From positions 1-8,730 of the forward strand of contig JAHJBR010000102.1 of the NCBI GenBank assembly GCA_018813445.1: a stretch of DNA of 8,730 nucleotides. The letters are read 5' to 3'. The notes under the pieces were generated by a model. The model worked only from the letters and a program-made list of their open reading frames with translations, ran no database searches and was not told where the DNA came from. This document shows, piece by piece, positions 1-5,959 of the stretch; position 1 is the stretch's first letter, and every line of letters begins with the position of its first letter. The stretch is from Microcaldota archaeon. GTDB lineage: Archaea; Micrarchaeota; Micrarchaeia; Anstonellales; Bilamarchaeaceae. Made by a program: the position numbers and the translations under genes.

Positions 1-560
1 AAATCCCCTCTTGCATGTAAATGGGCAAAATCCGGAACCGGCTCAACAAAATCAAGCTCCTGTGCCATCCGTATATTCTCATCTAATCCTCCGAATGCGC
101 TTTTCTTTCCTACAGTTTCAGCTCCAAGAATGCATTTCACGTCCTTAGAATCCATCTTCTCCTTAATTTCAATAAGCCTTTTCTTTGCAGCCTGAAATGC
201 CTCTTCCTTTCCCATCCCCTGATAAAAACCAGGGTGAAAAACAGTGATCCATCCATTTGCAAGAAAAGTTGCGTTTGCAGCCTGAAAAATATTTCTTTTA
301 CTGTTCTCGGCCTTCACTCTATCTGAAGTGCACAAATTCACATAATAGGGCGCATGGGAAGAAATTTTTACATCAACTCCCTTAGCAGCTTTTCCTGCTT
401 CTTCCGCAGCCTTTTCTTTCATTTTTACTCCACGTACAAACTCAATTTCCATTGCTTTTAATCCAATGGAAGCACAATACTCAATCCCTTCTTTAGTTCC
501 ACCTTCACATTCCAAAGGAATTCCTGCAGGTCCAAATCTCATCATGCGTTTTTTACTCAT
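1..560 (-). CDS. nfo: Endonuclease IV-family AP endonuclease (5' part, truncated by window edge)
   Basis: Only the first 186 codons are in the window; the C-terminal third of a normal ~280-aa enzyme lies outside. Endonuclease IV is a TIM-barrel, multi-zinc enzyme that cuts DNA 5' to abasic sites in base excision repair. Metal-ligand motifs of the family are visible in order: SSHAPYYVNL with His69, FHPGFY with His109, AETVGKKSAFGG with Glu148, and PDFAHLHARG with Asp177/His180/His182. His69 and His109 fall at the same numbers as in the E. coli protein. The start is the first ATG of the frame, giving MSKKRMMRFGPAGIP; later Met6 or Met7 cannot be excluded. No Shine-Dalgarno lies at normal spacing (GGAGAGAG at 578-585 is too far upstream), so a short or absent leader from a TATA box near 596-605 is likely. 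A related sugar-isomerase-like TIM barrel is possible but less likely given these motifs. Confidence 0.85.
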   Translation of the reverse strand, partial: MSKKRMMRFGPAGIPLECEGGTKEGIEYCASIGLKAMEIEFVRGVKMKEKAAEEAGKAAKGVDVKISSHAPYYVNLCTSDRVKAENSKRNIFQAANATFLANGWITVFHPGFYQGMGKEEAFQAAKKRLIEIKEKMDSKDVKCILGAETVGKKSAFGGLDENIRMAQELDFVEPVPDFAHLHARGD

Positions 561-595
561 AGTTGATTTAAATTATTCTCTCTCCATTTTTCCAT

Positions 596-626
596 AATTA
601 TAAACATTTATAATATGTTATAAATA
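596..626. promoter_or_regulatory. Divergent promoter region (TATA boxes for both flanking genes)
   Basis: The 71-bp gap between the divergent genes is nearly pure A/T in its right half. TTTATAAT at 607-614 is centred about 22 nt before the ATG at 632 and fits an archaeal TATA box for a leaderless transcript. Read on the other strand, GTTTATAATT at 596-605 lies about 40 nt before the ATG at 560 and could drive the endonuclease IV gene. TTATAAATA at 618-626 is a further TATA-like match. Assigned from sequence and spacing only. Confidence 0.5.
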
Positions 627-631
627 ATGTA

Positions 632-1318
632 ATGGTTATGCAATCATTAAATCCATCAAGAGTTCCAGGTTCACTTGGCCGTACAAAAAAATCCTTACGG
701 AATATCGCAGATGCTTGCAAGGCAAATATGGACAGTTTACTACCTATTCTTGAAAAAATAAGGATAATCATATCAAGTTCCCCGCAATTTACAAAACTAT
801 TAGATAGCCTGCCAAATATAACTAGATCAGGAACAATTCTACGTTTGCGTACAGGGCCCAGGATAAGTAAAAAATCCAGATTGCTTCTAAATGAAGGAAA
901 CAACTGTGCAGTAATTCAAAAGATCTTCCCTTTAATTAAGGAAATGCGAGCTATGATAACCTACAAGGCGCCTAGTGACCTTACTTTACAGATCGAGAGA
1001 ATCCTTACTGGTCTTCTTGCCAAACATAGCGCAATTGTAATAATGAATGAATATTGGGATGGGAAAATTTCTGAAACCGAAGCTCGTTCCAAATTAGAAT
1101 CACAAGGCCTTAAGCTCCAAGACATTCATGTAAAGATAACGCTTGAAAAAATAAATGCGGAAGGCGCACGGGTATTATTTAATGACGTCAGTTTCATAAT
1201 AATTCCTGGAAAAGATAAAGCTGATGTATGCAAAGCTGAAATAGATAATTGCCTGCTTAAGATGGCACTAACCATCAAGTTCTATTTCAGTCATTACGGA
1301 TTTTTATTGGATTCTTAG
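632..1318 (+). CDS. Hypothetical helical protein, 228 aa (orphan)
   Basis: I do not recognise this protein. The frame is open for 228 codons and starts at the first ATG (Met3 at 638 is an alternative). The N-terminus is basic (PSRVPGSLGRTKKSLR, residues 8-23), followed by predicted amphipathic helices around 24-60, a Gly/Arg/Lys-rich stretch around 65-83, and more helices around 92-137. Residues 141-152 (YWDGKISETEAR) resemble the short 'aromatic-D-G-x-I-x-x-x-E' helix-start pattern found in SHOCT-like and EF-hand-like elements, but this is not enough to assign a domain. The C-terminus is hydrophobic and aromatic (FYFSHYGFLLDS) without a clear membrane helix. There is no signal peptide. An appropriately placed TATA box supports expression. 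It is probably cytoplasmic; function unknown. It shows no visible similarity to the other orphan at 6791-7576. Confidence 0.7.
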   Translation: MVMQSLNPSRVPGSLGRTKKSLRNIADACKANMDSLLPILEKIRIIISSSPQFTKLLDSLPNITRSGTILRLRTGPRISKKSRLLLNEGNNCAVIQKIFPLIKEMRAMITYKAPSDLTLQIERILTGLLAKHSAIVIMNEYWDGKISETEARSKLESQGLKLQDIHVKITLEKINAEGARVLFNDVSFIIIPGKDKADVCKAEIDNCLLKMALTIKFYFSHYGFLLDS

Positions 1319-1350
1319 GGATTAAATTTACGTGATTCCGAATGCATAAT

Positions 1351-1360
1351 AATTATAATT
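1351..1360 (+). promoter_or_regulatory. TATA-like box upstream of the thrS leader ORF
   Basis: AATTATAATT is centred about 26 nt before the ATG at 1381, the spacing expected when archaeal transcription begins at or next to the start codon. It is the best-placed promoter candidate for the thrS transcript, implying a leader of about 270 nt. Other A/T-rich stretches near 1486-1512 could be internal promoters, so the start site is not certain. Confidence 0.45.
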
Positions 1361-1380
1361 CTTCTTTTCCAAATCTATTT

Positions 1381-1431
1381 ATGCCAAAAGCAAAATCAAC
1401 AAAAAGAATTACAGAAACCACTACTTATTAG
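1381..1431 (+). CDS. Putative Thr-rich leader peptide of thrS (16 aa)
   Basis: The short frame encodes MPKAKSTKRITETTTY followed by TAG. Five of 16 residues are threonine (ACA, ACA, ACC, ACT, ACT), ending in three consecutive Thr codons, and the next gene downstream is threonyl-tRNA synthetase. A TATA-like box sits 26 nt before the ATG, so a leaderless mRNA could begin with this ORF; no Shine-Dalgarno is visible. By analogy with bacterial amino-acid operon leader peptides, ribosome progress through the Thr codons could sense charged tRNA-Thr. That role is inference, and I know of no established archaeal example. It could instead be a chance ORF, the remnant of a gene, or just part of an untranslated leader. 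Confidence 0.45.
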   Translation: MPKAKSTKRITETTTY

Positions 1432-1474
1432 TTTAATCTCTGCATCTGCTTGGCAAGTTGGTGCGGAACCTGAA

Positions 1475-1611
1475 AAAGATAGATATTTTTTATTATCTTT
1501 GTAAATTGTATTTAGGATGAAAGAGAGCAATTTACAAATCCGGTCGTTTGTTGACGACCAACTTTCCACCGTGCGTGGAAATGCAGACAATGTTTGTCGG
1601 AAACTTTGTCT
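1475..1611 (+). promoter_or_regulatory. Structured leader RNA of thrS: five-hairpin chain
   Basis: Five inverted repeats follow one another. P1: AAAGATA 1475-1481, bulged G1482, ATA 1483-1485, loop TTTTT, TAT 1491-1493, TATCTTT 1494-1500 (10 bp). P2: TTTGTAAATTG 1498-1508 with CAATTTACAAA 1528-1538 (11 bp, perfect). P3: GGTCGT 1542-1547 with ACGACC 1554-1559. P4: TTTCCAC 1563-1569 with GTGGAAA 1575-1581. P5: AGACAA 1585-1590 with TTGTCT 1606-1611, a T/T mismatch, then GTTT 1592-1595 with AAAC 1601-1604. P2 to P5 are each separated by exactly 3 nt. P1 and P2 share 1498-1500, so they compete at their bases. AGAGAG in the P2 loop (1522-1527) can pair with CTCTCT after P5 (1615-1620), either as a pseudoknot or as a closing stem. 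I recognise no known riboswitch, and it is not a tRNA: no T-arm or D-arm consensus is present. It could also be an independent small RNA. Confidence 0.6.
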
Positions 1612-1622
1612 TTTCTCTCTCA
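1605..1622 (+). terminator. Pyrimidine/T-rich run after hairpin P5 (possible attenuator)
   Basis: The P5 hairpin is followed directly by CTTTTCTCTCTC. Archaeal RNA polymerase can terminate at T-rich tracts, so this could be a premature terminator within the thrS leader. The T run is interrupted by C residues, so it would be a weak one. The same stretch contains CTCTCT, which can pair with the P2 loop, so it could instead be part of a closing stem. Confidence 0.25.
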
Positions 1623-1639
1623 GAATAAAACAAAGCGTT

Positions 1640-1645
1640 GGTGAT
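1640..1645 (+). promoter_or_regulatory. Shine-Dalgarno of thrS (GGTGAT)
   Basis: GGTGAT is complementary to the ATCACC part of the conserved archaeal 16S 3' end and lies 4 nt before the ATG at 1650. It decides the start: upstream in-frame TTG (1638) and GTG (1641) codons overlap the site itself, and family alignment also favours MKIMTIHADY as the N-terminus. Confidence 0.75.
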
Positions 1646-1649
1646 AATA

Positions 1650-3527
1650 ATGAAAATAATGACGATACATGCAGACTATATCGAAGTTGAACCAAAAAAC
1701 AAAGCAATTAAGGATGCAGAAGACGTAAAGCCTGAGAAAAAGCGTTATGAAGAAGTGCTAGTTGTTTTTACAGGCGTAGAGCAAGGGGACGAAGATATTG
1801 CCGCAATCTCCAAAAGTGCAGCTTTTGAAATAGATAAAGTTGCAAAACAAGTTAAGGTCCAGAATATCCTTCTCTATCCTTTAGTTCACCTTACTTCCAA
1901 ACCATCTCCTCCAAAAGTAGCGTTAGCAGCAGTAAAAAAAACCGAGGAGCTTCTAAAGGAAATGAAATACAATGCAGACCATTCTCCTTTTGGTTGGTAT
2001 AAGGGTTATTCTCTCAAATGCAAAGGCCATCCACTGAGCGAACTTTCCAGGGAAATAAAAGCAGCATTGGAATCAGAAACACATAAACAAAAAGATTCAG
2101 CCCTTGCAGATTCAGCTTCCTTAAAAACCGAATCAAAAATGAAAAGCAAATTCTATATCCTGGGGATGGACGGCGAACTGCACGATATTGATAAATTCGA
2201 TTTCAAAGGCTATGCAAATTTGGAAAAATTTGCAATCTATGAAACTAAAAAAGTGCGCGCATATGAAAAAGAGCCATTACACATAAAACTCATGAAAGAG
2301 CACTCATTAGTTGGATACGAACCCGGTAGTGATTCAGGAAATTTCAGATGGCTTCCAAAAGGGCGTTTAATAAAGAAACTATTGGAACGAGAGATAAGCA
2401 ACTTTTCAATTGACTATGGGGCCATGGAAGTGGAAACTCCAATTATGTATGATTTTGAGCACCCATCTCTGAAAAAATATCTGAGTAGGTTCCCTGCAAG
2501 ACAATACGTTGTTTTATCAGATGATAAGAAGTTTTTCCTCCGCTTCTCTGCCTGTTTCGGTCAATTCCTAATCAAACACGACATGGTGATTAGCTATAAA
2601 CAACTTCCTTTGAAAATGTACGAGCTCACAAGATACAGCTTCAGAAGAGAACAAGCAGGAGAGCTTGCAGGCCTAAAGAGGGTTCGCGCATTAACCATGC
2701 CAGATATGCACACCCTAACCGCAACAATACCTGATGCAAAAAAGGAATTTGAAAACCAATTTGCAAAAGCCATGGAATGGAATAAACTTGTAAGATTGGA
2801 AGATGTAGAAGTAGGATTCAGAATTCAGACTGATTTCTTTAAAGAGAATAAAGAGTGGTATATGGGCCTAGTGAAGAAATTTGGAAAACCTTTCCTTGTG
2901 GAAATGTACGATGAACGCTATGCCTATTTCATCACCAAATTCGAATTTAATTTTGTGGACAACATGGACAAAGCCAGCGCATTAGGTACAGTGCAAATAG
3001 ATGTGGAAAACGCCGAAACCTACGACATAAACTATGTAGGTGGAGATGGCCAAAAGCATCGTCCATATATCCTTCACGCATCATTAAGCGGAAGCCTGGA
3101 AAGAGTAGTTTATGCCATGCTTGAACAGGAAGCAATGCACATGAAGCAAGGGAAAAAAGGGCAATTTCCTCTATGGCTTTCCCCAACCCAAGTGCGTTTA
3201 ATTCCAATAGGTGAAAAGCACCTCAAATTCGCATTAGATATGCATAAATCTGCAAATGAAAGAAAGGTTAGGGTGGATTTGGATGATACAGAAGAAACCC
3301 TTGGAAAGAAAATAAGAAATGCAGAAATGGATTGGTGCCCATACATCGCAGTAATCGGAGATAATGAAATGCAAACTGGAAAAATCTCAGTCTCTATCCG
3401 CGAAACCGGGGAAAAGAAGGAAATGGAATTTTCTGAACTGCTTTCAGAAATAGAGGGAAAGACTAAACAGATGCCGTATGAACCCATAAGCTTTGGAAAA
3501 AGAGTGAGTGAAAGGCCTGTGATTTGA
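1650..3527 (+). CDS. thrS: Threonyl-tRNA synthetase, archaeal type with N-terminal editing domain
   Basis: This 625-aa enzyme charges tRNA-Thr with threonine, a normal length for the archaeal family. Residues 1-140 form the D-aminoacyl-tRNA-deacylase-like editing domain that removes mischarged serine: IHADY (6-10), LLYPLVHLTS with His80, and SPFGWYKGY with Lys118, followed by CKGHPLSEL. A charged, low-complexity linker spans about 141-166. The class II catalytic core carries all three zinc ligands: Cys302 (FSACFG), His354 (PDMH) and His476 (ILHAS). Their spacing of 52 and 122 is close to 51 and 126 in E. coli. Motif 2 is the FRREQAGELAGL region and motif 3 is GSLERVVY. The anticodon-binding domain starts near VRLIPIG. 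It is preceded by a long structured leader with a Thr-rich mini-ORF, suggesting feedback control. It ends exactly where the opposing rfcS gene ends. Confidence 0.97.
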   Translation: MKIMTIHADYIEVEPKNKAIKDAEDVKPEKKRYEEVLVVFTGVEQGDEDIAAISKSAAFEIDKVAKQVKVQNILLYPLVHLTSKPSPPKVALAAVKKTEELLKEMKYNADHSPFGWYKGYSLKCKGHPLSELSREIKAALESETHKQKDSALADSASLKTESKMKSKFYILGMDGELHDIDKFDFKGYANLEKFAIYETKKVRAYEKEPLHIKLMKEHSLVGYEPGSDSGNFRWLPKGRLIKKLLEREISNFSIDYGAMEVETPIMYDFEHPSLKKYLSRFPARQYVVLSDDKKFFLRFSACFGQFLIKHDMVISYKQLPLKMYELTRYSFRREQAGELAGLKRVRALTMPDMHTLTATIPDAKKEFENQFAKAMEWNKLVRLEDVEVGFRIQTDFFKENKEWYMGLVKKFGKPFLVEMYDERYAYFITKFEFNFVDNMDKASALGTVQIDVENAETYDINYVGGDGQKHRPYILHASLSGSLERVVYAMLEQEAMHMKQGKKGQFPLWLSPTQVRLIPIGEKHLKFALDMHKSANERKVRVDLDDTEETLGKKIRNAEMDWCPYIAVIGDNEMQTGKISVSIRETGEKKEMEFSELLSEIEGKTKQMPYEPISFGKRVSERPVI

Positions 3528-4490
3528 TTATTTCCCAATCAACATAAGCTGTGCAATGAGAGCCTCAATTTGTATCCTTTCATTAGCCCCTTCCACCAGC
3601 CTAAAATTATATTCACCCAACTTGTCCACTAGCTCAACTTTTTTCTTTTCATCTATTTTCAGATTATCTACTTCTCTATACATTTGAAGCAGTACATCTT
3701 CTCCAGAAAGTCCATAGCTAATAATAAGAGAATCCAATTTCTTTCTTGCTTCCAAAAACTTTCCAGAAATAGCAAGCTCCATCATCTCCCTTACCTCTTT
3801 GGGCTCAGCCCTAGAAGAGATCTTATATACTAATTCCCTTGTAATGTGCTTCCCATGTATCGCAGCACCCTGCAATACATTTATTGTTTTCCTCATATCT
3901 CCATCAGAAATATAAAAAAGTGCATTAAATGCATCCTCATCCACATTTAGCCCCTCATTTTTAGCAACATGCTCCAAACTTTTCCTTACATCTTTTTCAT
4001 TCAACTTAAGAAACCTAAATATCGCAGTCCTGCTCTGAATAGGCTCAATTATCTTGGAAGAATAATTACAGCTAAGTATGAATCTAGTGGAGCTAGACCA
4101 TACTTCCATAGTTCTTCTTAATGCATGCTGCGCATCCGGAGTAAGAGCATCTGCCTCATCTAAAAATATCAGCTTGAACCAATTCTTGCCCATTGCAACG
4201 CTTCTTGCAAAATCCTTTATTTTTCCCCTTACTATATCTATTCCTCTTTCATCCGAAGCATTCAATTCAAGAAAATTCCCAGCCACTTCTCCATCATAGA
4301 GCTCATGCGCAAGTGCAATAGTCGCAGTAGTCTTTCCTACCCCTGGCGGCCCTGCAAAAAGCATATTGGGCATATTCTTGGATTTTACAAAAGCAGAAAG
4401 AGTTTTAATTACCTCTTCCTGACCAGCAACTTCATCTAGTCTTTTAGGCCTATACTTCTCAGTCCATGGCAGAAACTCATTATCGTCCAT
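3528..4490 (-). CDS. rfcS: Replication factor C small subunit (clamp loader ATPase)
   Basis: The 320-aa AAA+ protein forms, with a large subunit not seen here, the clamp loader that opens the PCNA ring and places it at primer-template junctions. Visible motifs are [16 protein letters not shown] (RFC box II, 9-24), Walker [10 protein letters not shown] (47-55), NASDERG (77-83), Walker B LIFLDEAD (107-114), sensor 1 SCNYSSKI (140-147), and the Arg finger in SRT (153-155). The last motif is usually SRC, so Cys is replaced by Thr while the Arg is kept. Sensor 2 is GDMRKTIN. Length and the compact C-terminal helical domain fit the small subunit rather than the large one. ATG at 4490 is preceded by GGGAG (4496-4500), a reasonable Shine-Dalgarno. 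It is convergent with thrS, with no intergenic base, and divergent from the ubiquitin-like gene. Confidence 0.97.
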   Translation of the reverse strand: MDDNEFLPWTEKYRPKRLDEVAGQEEVIKTLSAFVKSKNMPNMLFAGPPGVGKTTATIALAHELYDGEVAGNFLELNASDERGIDIVRGKIKDFARSVAMGKNWFKLIFLDEADALTPDAQHALRRTMEVWSSSTRFILSCNYSSKIIEPIQSRTAIFRFLKLNEKDVRKSLEHVAKNEGLNVDEDAFNALFYISDGDMRKTINVLQGAAIHGKHITRELVYKISSRAEPKEVREMMELAISGKFLEARKKLDSLIISYGLSGEDVLLQMYREVDNLKIDEKKKVELVDKLGEYNFRLVEGANERIQIEALIAQLMLIGK

Positions 4491-4520
4491 TTAATCTCCC
4501 TTGCCTTATCATACAGGTCA

Positions 4521-4532
4521 AATATTATAATA
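4521..4532. promoter_or_regulatory. Shared TATA box between rfcS and the sulfur-carrier gene
   Basis: AATATTATAATA is nearly palindromic and can be read both ways. On the plus strand its centre is 28 nt before the ATG at 4554, fitting leaderless transcription. On the minus strand it is about 36 nt before the rfcS ATG, leaving roughly 10 nt of leader that would hold GGGAG. The 63-bp gap has no other strong candidate. Confidence 0.5.
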
Positions 4533-4553
4533 CTGCTTTCCCAAAATATATTT

Positions 4554-4745
4554 ATGAAGATTACTCTTAATGGAAAAAAGCAGAAATCAAAATTCAAGAA
4601 AGGCAAAATCTCTGTTCTACTTTCAAAACTTTCACTAAGAACTGAAGAAGTAATAGTGAAAGTAAATGGAAAACCAGTTCCTGAAGACACTGAAATTTCA
4701 GATAAAGATAAAGTGGAAATAATAAAAGTAGTTTTTGGTGGTTAA
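4554..4745 (+). CDS. Ubiquitin-like sulfur carrier (ThiS/MoaD/SAMP/TtuB type)
   Basis: This 63-aa protein has the size of a minimal beta-grasp fold: a beta hairpin MKITLNGKKQKSKF, a helix around 20-28 (VLLSKLSLR), the strand VIVKVNGKPVP, and a final strand DKVEIIKVVFGG. The C-terminal Gly-Gly is the residue pair that an E1-like enzyme adenylates to form a thiocarboxylate. No E1-like gene is in the window. ThiS, MoaD, SAMP and TtuB cannot be separated by sequence at this length. The gene is followed after one base by an NcsA/TtuA-type tRNA thiolase, so its best-supported role is donating sulfur for tRNA 2-thiolation. The start is the first ATG, with a well-placed TATA box and no Shine-Dalgarno. 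Its last codons appear to act as the ribosome-binding site of the next gene. Confidence 0.88.
   Translation: MKITLNGKKQKSKFKKGKISVLLSKLSLRTEEVIVKVNGKPVPEDTEISDKDKVEIIKVVFGG
4737..4742 (+). promoter_or_regulatory. Shine-Dalgarno of the thiolase gene, inside the Gly-Gly codons
   Basis: GGTGGT codes the terminal Gly-Gly of the sulfur carrier and matches five of six bases of the archaeal GGTGAT site. It ends 4 nt before the ATG at 4747. This favours that ATG over the in-frame TTG (4735) and GTG (4738) upstream, and suggests translational coupling of the pair. Confidence 0.55.
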
Positions 4746-4746
4746 T

Positions 4747-5667
4747 ATGAAAACTGCTCCTTGTTTTGTGTGTAAAAAACCATCAGTAATACACCTTGCA
4801 TATGCTGCACAGCATCTTTGTTCAGGATGCTTCATAAAACATATTGAAAAACGCTTCATGCAATCAGTAAGAGAATTTCGCATGATAAATGCAAGAGAGC
4901 ATATAGCAATAGGGCTTTCGGGAGGAAAAGACAGCGTAGTTCTTCTTCATCTCCTTTCAATGCTCCGCAAAAAACTCCCATTCAAAATTTCAGCAATCGC
5001 AATTGATGAAGGAATAAAAGGTTATCGCAACCTCACTCTAATAACTGCAAAAAAGGAATGCAAAAAACTTAAAATCCCACTCAAAATTCTTTCTTTCAAA
5101 AAAGATTTGAATTATTCCCTAGATGCAATAATGAAAAAAACAAACAAAGCAGCATGCAGTTGGTGCGGAGTATTTAGAAGATATTTACTCAATTTAGGTG
5201 CAAGACAAGTTAATGCAGATAAAATTGCAATCGGTCATAATCTAGATGATATTTCCCAAACTGTGCTAATGAATATTATGCGCAATGAACCACTGCGTTT
5301 AGTGCGCTTCCTAGACCCACTAACCCTGAATGAACACCTTATTCCAAGAATCCGCCCGTTAATTAGAATTCCTGAAAAGGAAATCGCATTGTATGCAATG
5401 CTCAAGGGATTAGAAATAAAATTCATGGAATGCCCATACGCTCATTTCTCATTCAGGCAGCATATAAAGGAGCAGCTCAATGATACAGAAGAAAAGTACC
5501 CTGGAACAAAGCTCCGCATCCTTAAAAGCTTTATAGAAATGGAAAAGCTCATGCGGAAATCCCTCAAGGATAAAGAATTTGTTTTCATTCCGTGCAAGAA
5601 ATGTGGAGAACCATCAAGCACCATTTCATGCATGAAATGCAAAATGCTTGAAGAGCTTAGCAAATAA
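4747..5667 (+). CDS. ncsA: tRNA 2-thiolation enzyme, NcsA/TtuA (Ncs6/CTU1) family
   Basis: This 306-aa PP-loop ATPase adenylates a uridine of tRNA and replaces its C2 oxygen with sulfur: s2U34 for NcsA/Ncs6, s2T54 for TtuA. The ATP-binding SGGKDS lies at 58-63. An N-terminal zinc site is formed by C6-x2-C9 and C25-x2-C28, and a C-terminal one by C283-x2-C286 and C295-x2-C298. The three cysteines that hold the catalytic [4Fe-4S] cluster in TtuA are present as C137-x2-C140 (CSWCG) and C229 (ECPYA). GHNLDD (163-168) is the usual second nucleotide/active-site region. It follows the ubiquitin-like carrier by one base, which fits a sulfur donor-enzyme pair. Sequence alone does not decide between position 34 and position 54. 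The start is chosen by the GGTGGT site and by the CxxC beginning at residue 6. Confidence 0.93.
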   Translation: MKTAPCFVCKKPSVIHLAYAAQHLCSGCFIKHIEKRFMQSVREFRMINAREHIAIGLSGGKDSVVLLHLLSMLRKKLPFKISAIAIDEGIKGYRNLTLITAKKECKKLKIPLKILSFKKDLNYSLDAIMKKTNKAACSWCGVFRRYLLNLGARQVNADKIAIGHNLDDISQTVLMNIMRNEPLRLVRFLDPLTLNEHLIPRIRPLIRIPEKEIALYAMLKGLEIKFMECPYAHFSFRQHIKEQLNDTEEKYPGTKLRILKSFIEMEKLMRKSLKDKEFVFIPCKKCGEPSSTISCMKCKMLEELSK

Positions 5668-5691
5668 TAACTTTACTCTTCAATTAATTAC

Positions 5692-5952
5692 ATGGCCTCT
5701 TTGGAAGAAAGATTATCTAAGATTGAACAGCGAAACGCAAAAGTAGAATCAGACAAGGCCTGGGAAACCAGCTACACACGCAGAATACTTATTGCTACAT
5801 TCACTTACCTAGCAATCTCGCTTTACTTTTATGCAATAAACCTTCCCAACCCATGGCTAAATGCAATAGTTCCAACTTTAGGTTTCCTTTTATCCACGCT
5901 CACACTTCATTTTTTCAAAAAAATCTGGATTATTAAATTATATAAAAAGTGA
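5692..5952 (+). CDS. Small conserved two-helix membrane protein (86 aa)
   Basis: The N-terminal 25 residues form a charged, heptad-like helix (SLEERLSKIEQRNAKVESDKAWE), followed by TSYTRR and two hydrophobic segments at about 32-49 and 55-74, joined by a short NLPNP turn. The C-terminus is Lys-rich (KKIWIIKLYKK). The pattern 'coiled coil, DKAWETS-TRR, two helices, KKIW' recalls a small uncharacterised membrane protein family seen across archaea and bacteria; this is from memory. The flanking basic residues suggest both termini face the cytoplasm. It lies 24 nt after the thiolase and 7 nt before the metallo-hydrolase, so it is probably cotranscribed with at least the latter. Its role is unknown. 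Confidence 0.8.
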   Translation: MASLEERLSKIEQRNAKVESDKAWETSYTRRILIATFTYLAISLYFYAINLPNPWLNAIVPTLGFLLSTLTLHFFKKIWIIKLYKK

Positions 5953-5959
5953 TTTATCT

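Noticed and set aside
598..903. 101-aa minus-strand ORF over the first orphan gene
   Set aside because: It is antisense to a longer frame that has a well-placed promoter and more protein-like composition. It also starts inside that gene and runs into the shared promoter region.
1522..1620. Possible tRNA or tRNA-like gene (closing stem plus three hairpins)
   Set aside because: The outline is cloverleaf-like, but there is no T-loop GGTTC/AATCC consensus, no D-arm consensus and no 7-bp acceptor stem on either strand. I keep it as leader structure, not a tRNA.
1640..1645. Sequestration of the thrS Shine-Dalgarno by the leader
   Set aside because: The best complements I found are only 4-5 bases (CACC 1567-1570, CCAAC 1558-1562) and both lie inside stronger stems, so no anti-Shine-Dalgarno can be claimed.
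1396..1707. 103-aa minus-strand ORF across the thrS leader
   Set aside because: It crosses the hairpin chain and the start of thrS, has a Ser/Leu/Phe-rich composition without motifs, and is best explained as a chance ORF.
3110..3538. 142-aa minus-strand ORF over the 3' end of thrS
   Set aside because: It lies antisense to the conserved anticodon-binding domain of thrS and has no recognisable motif.
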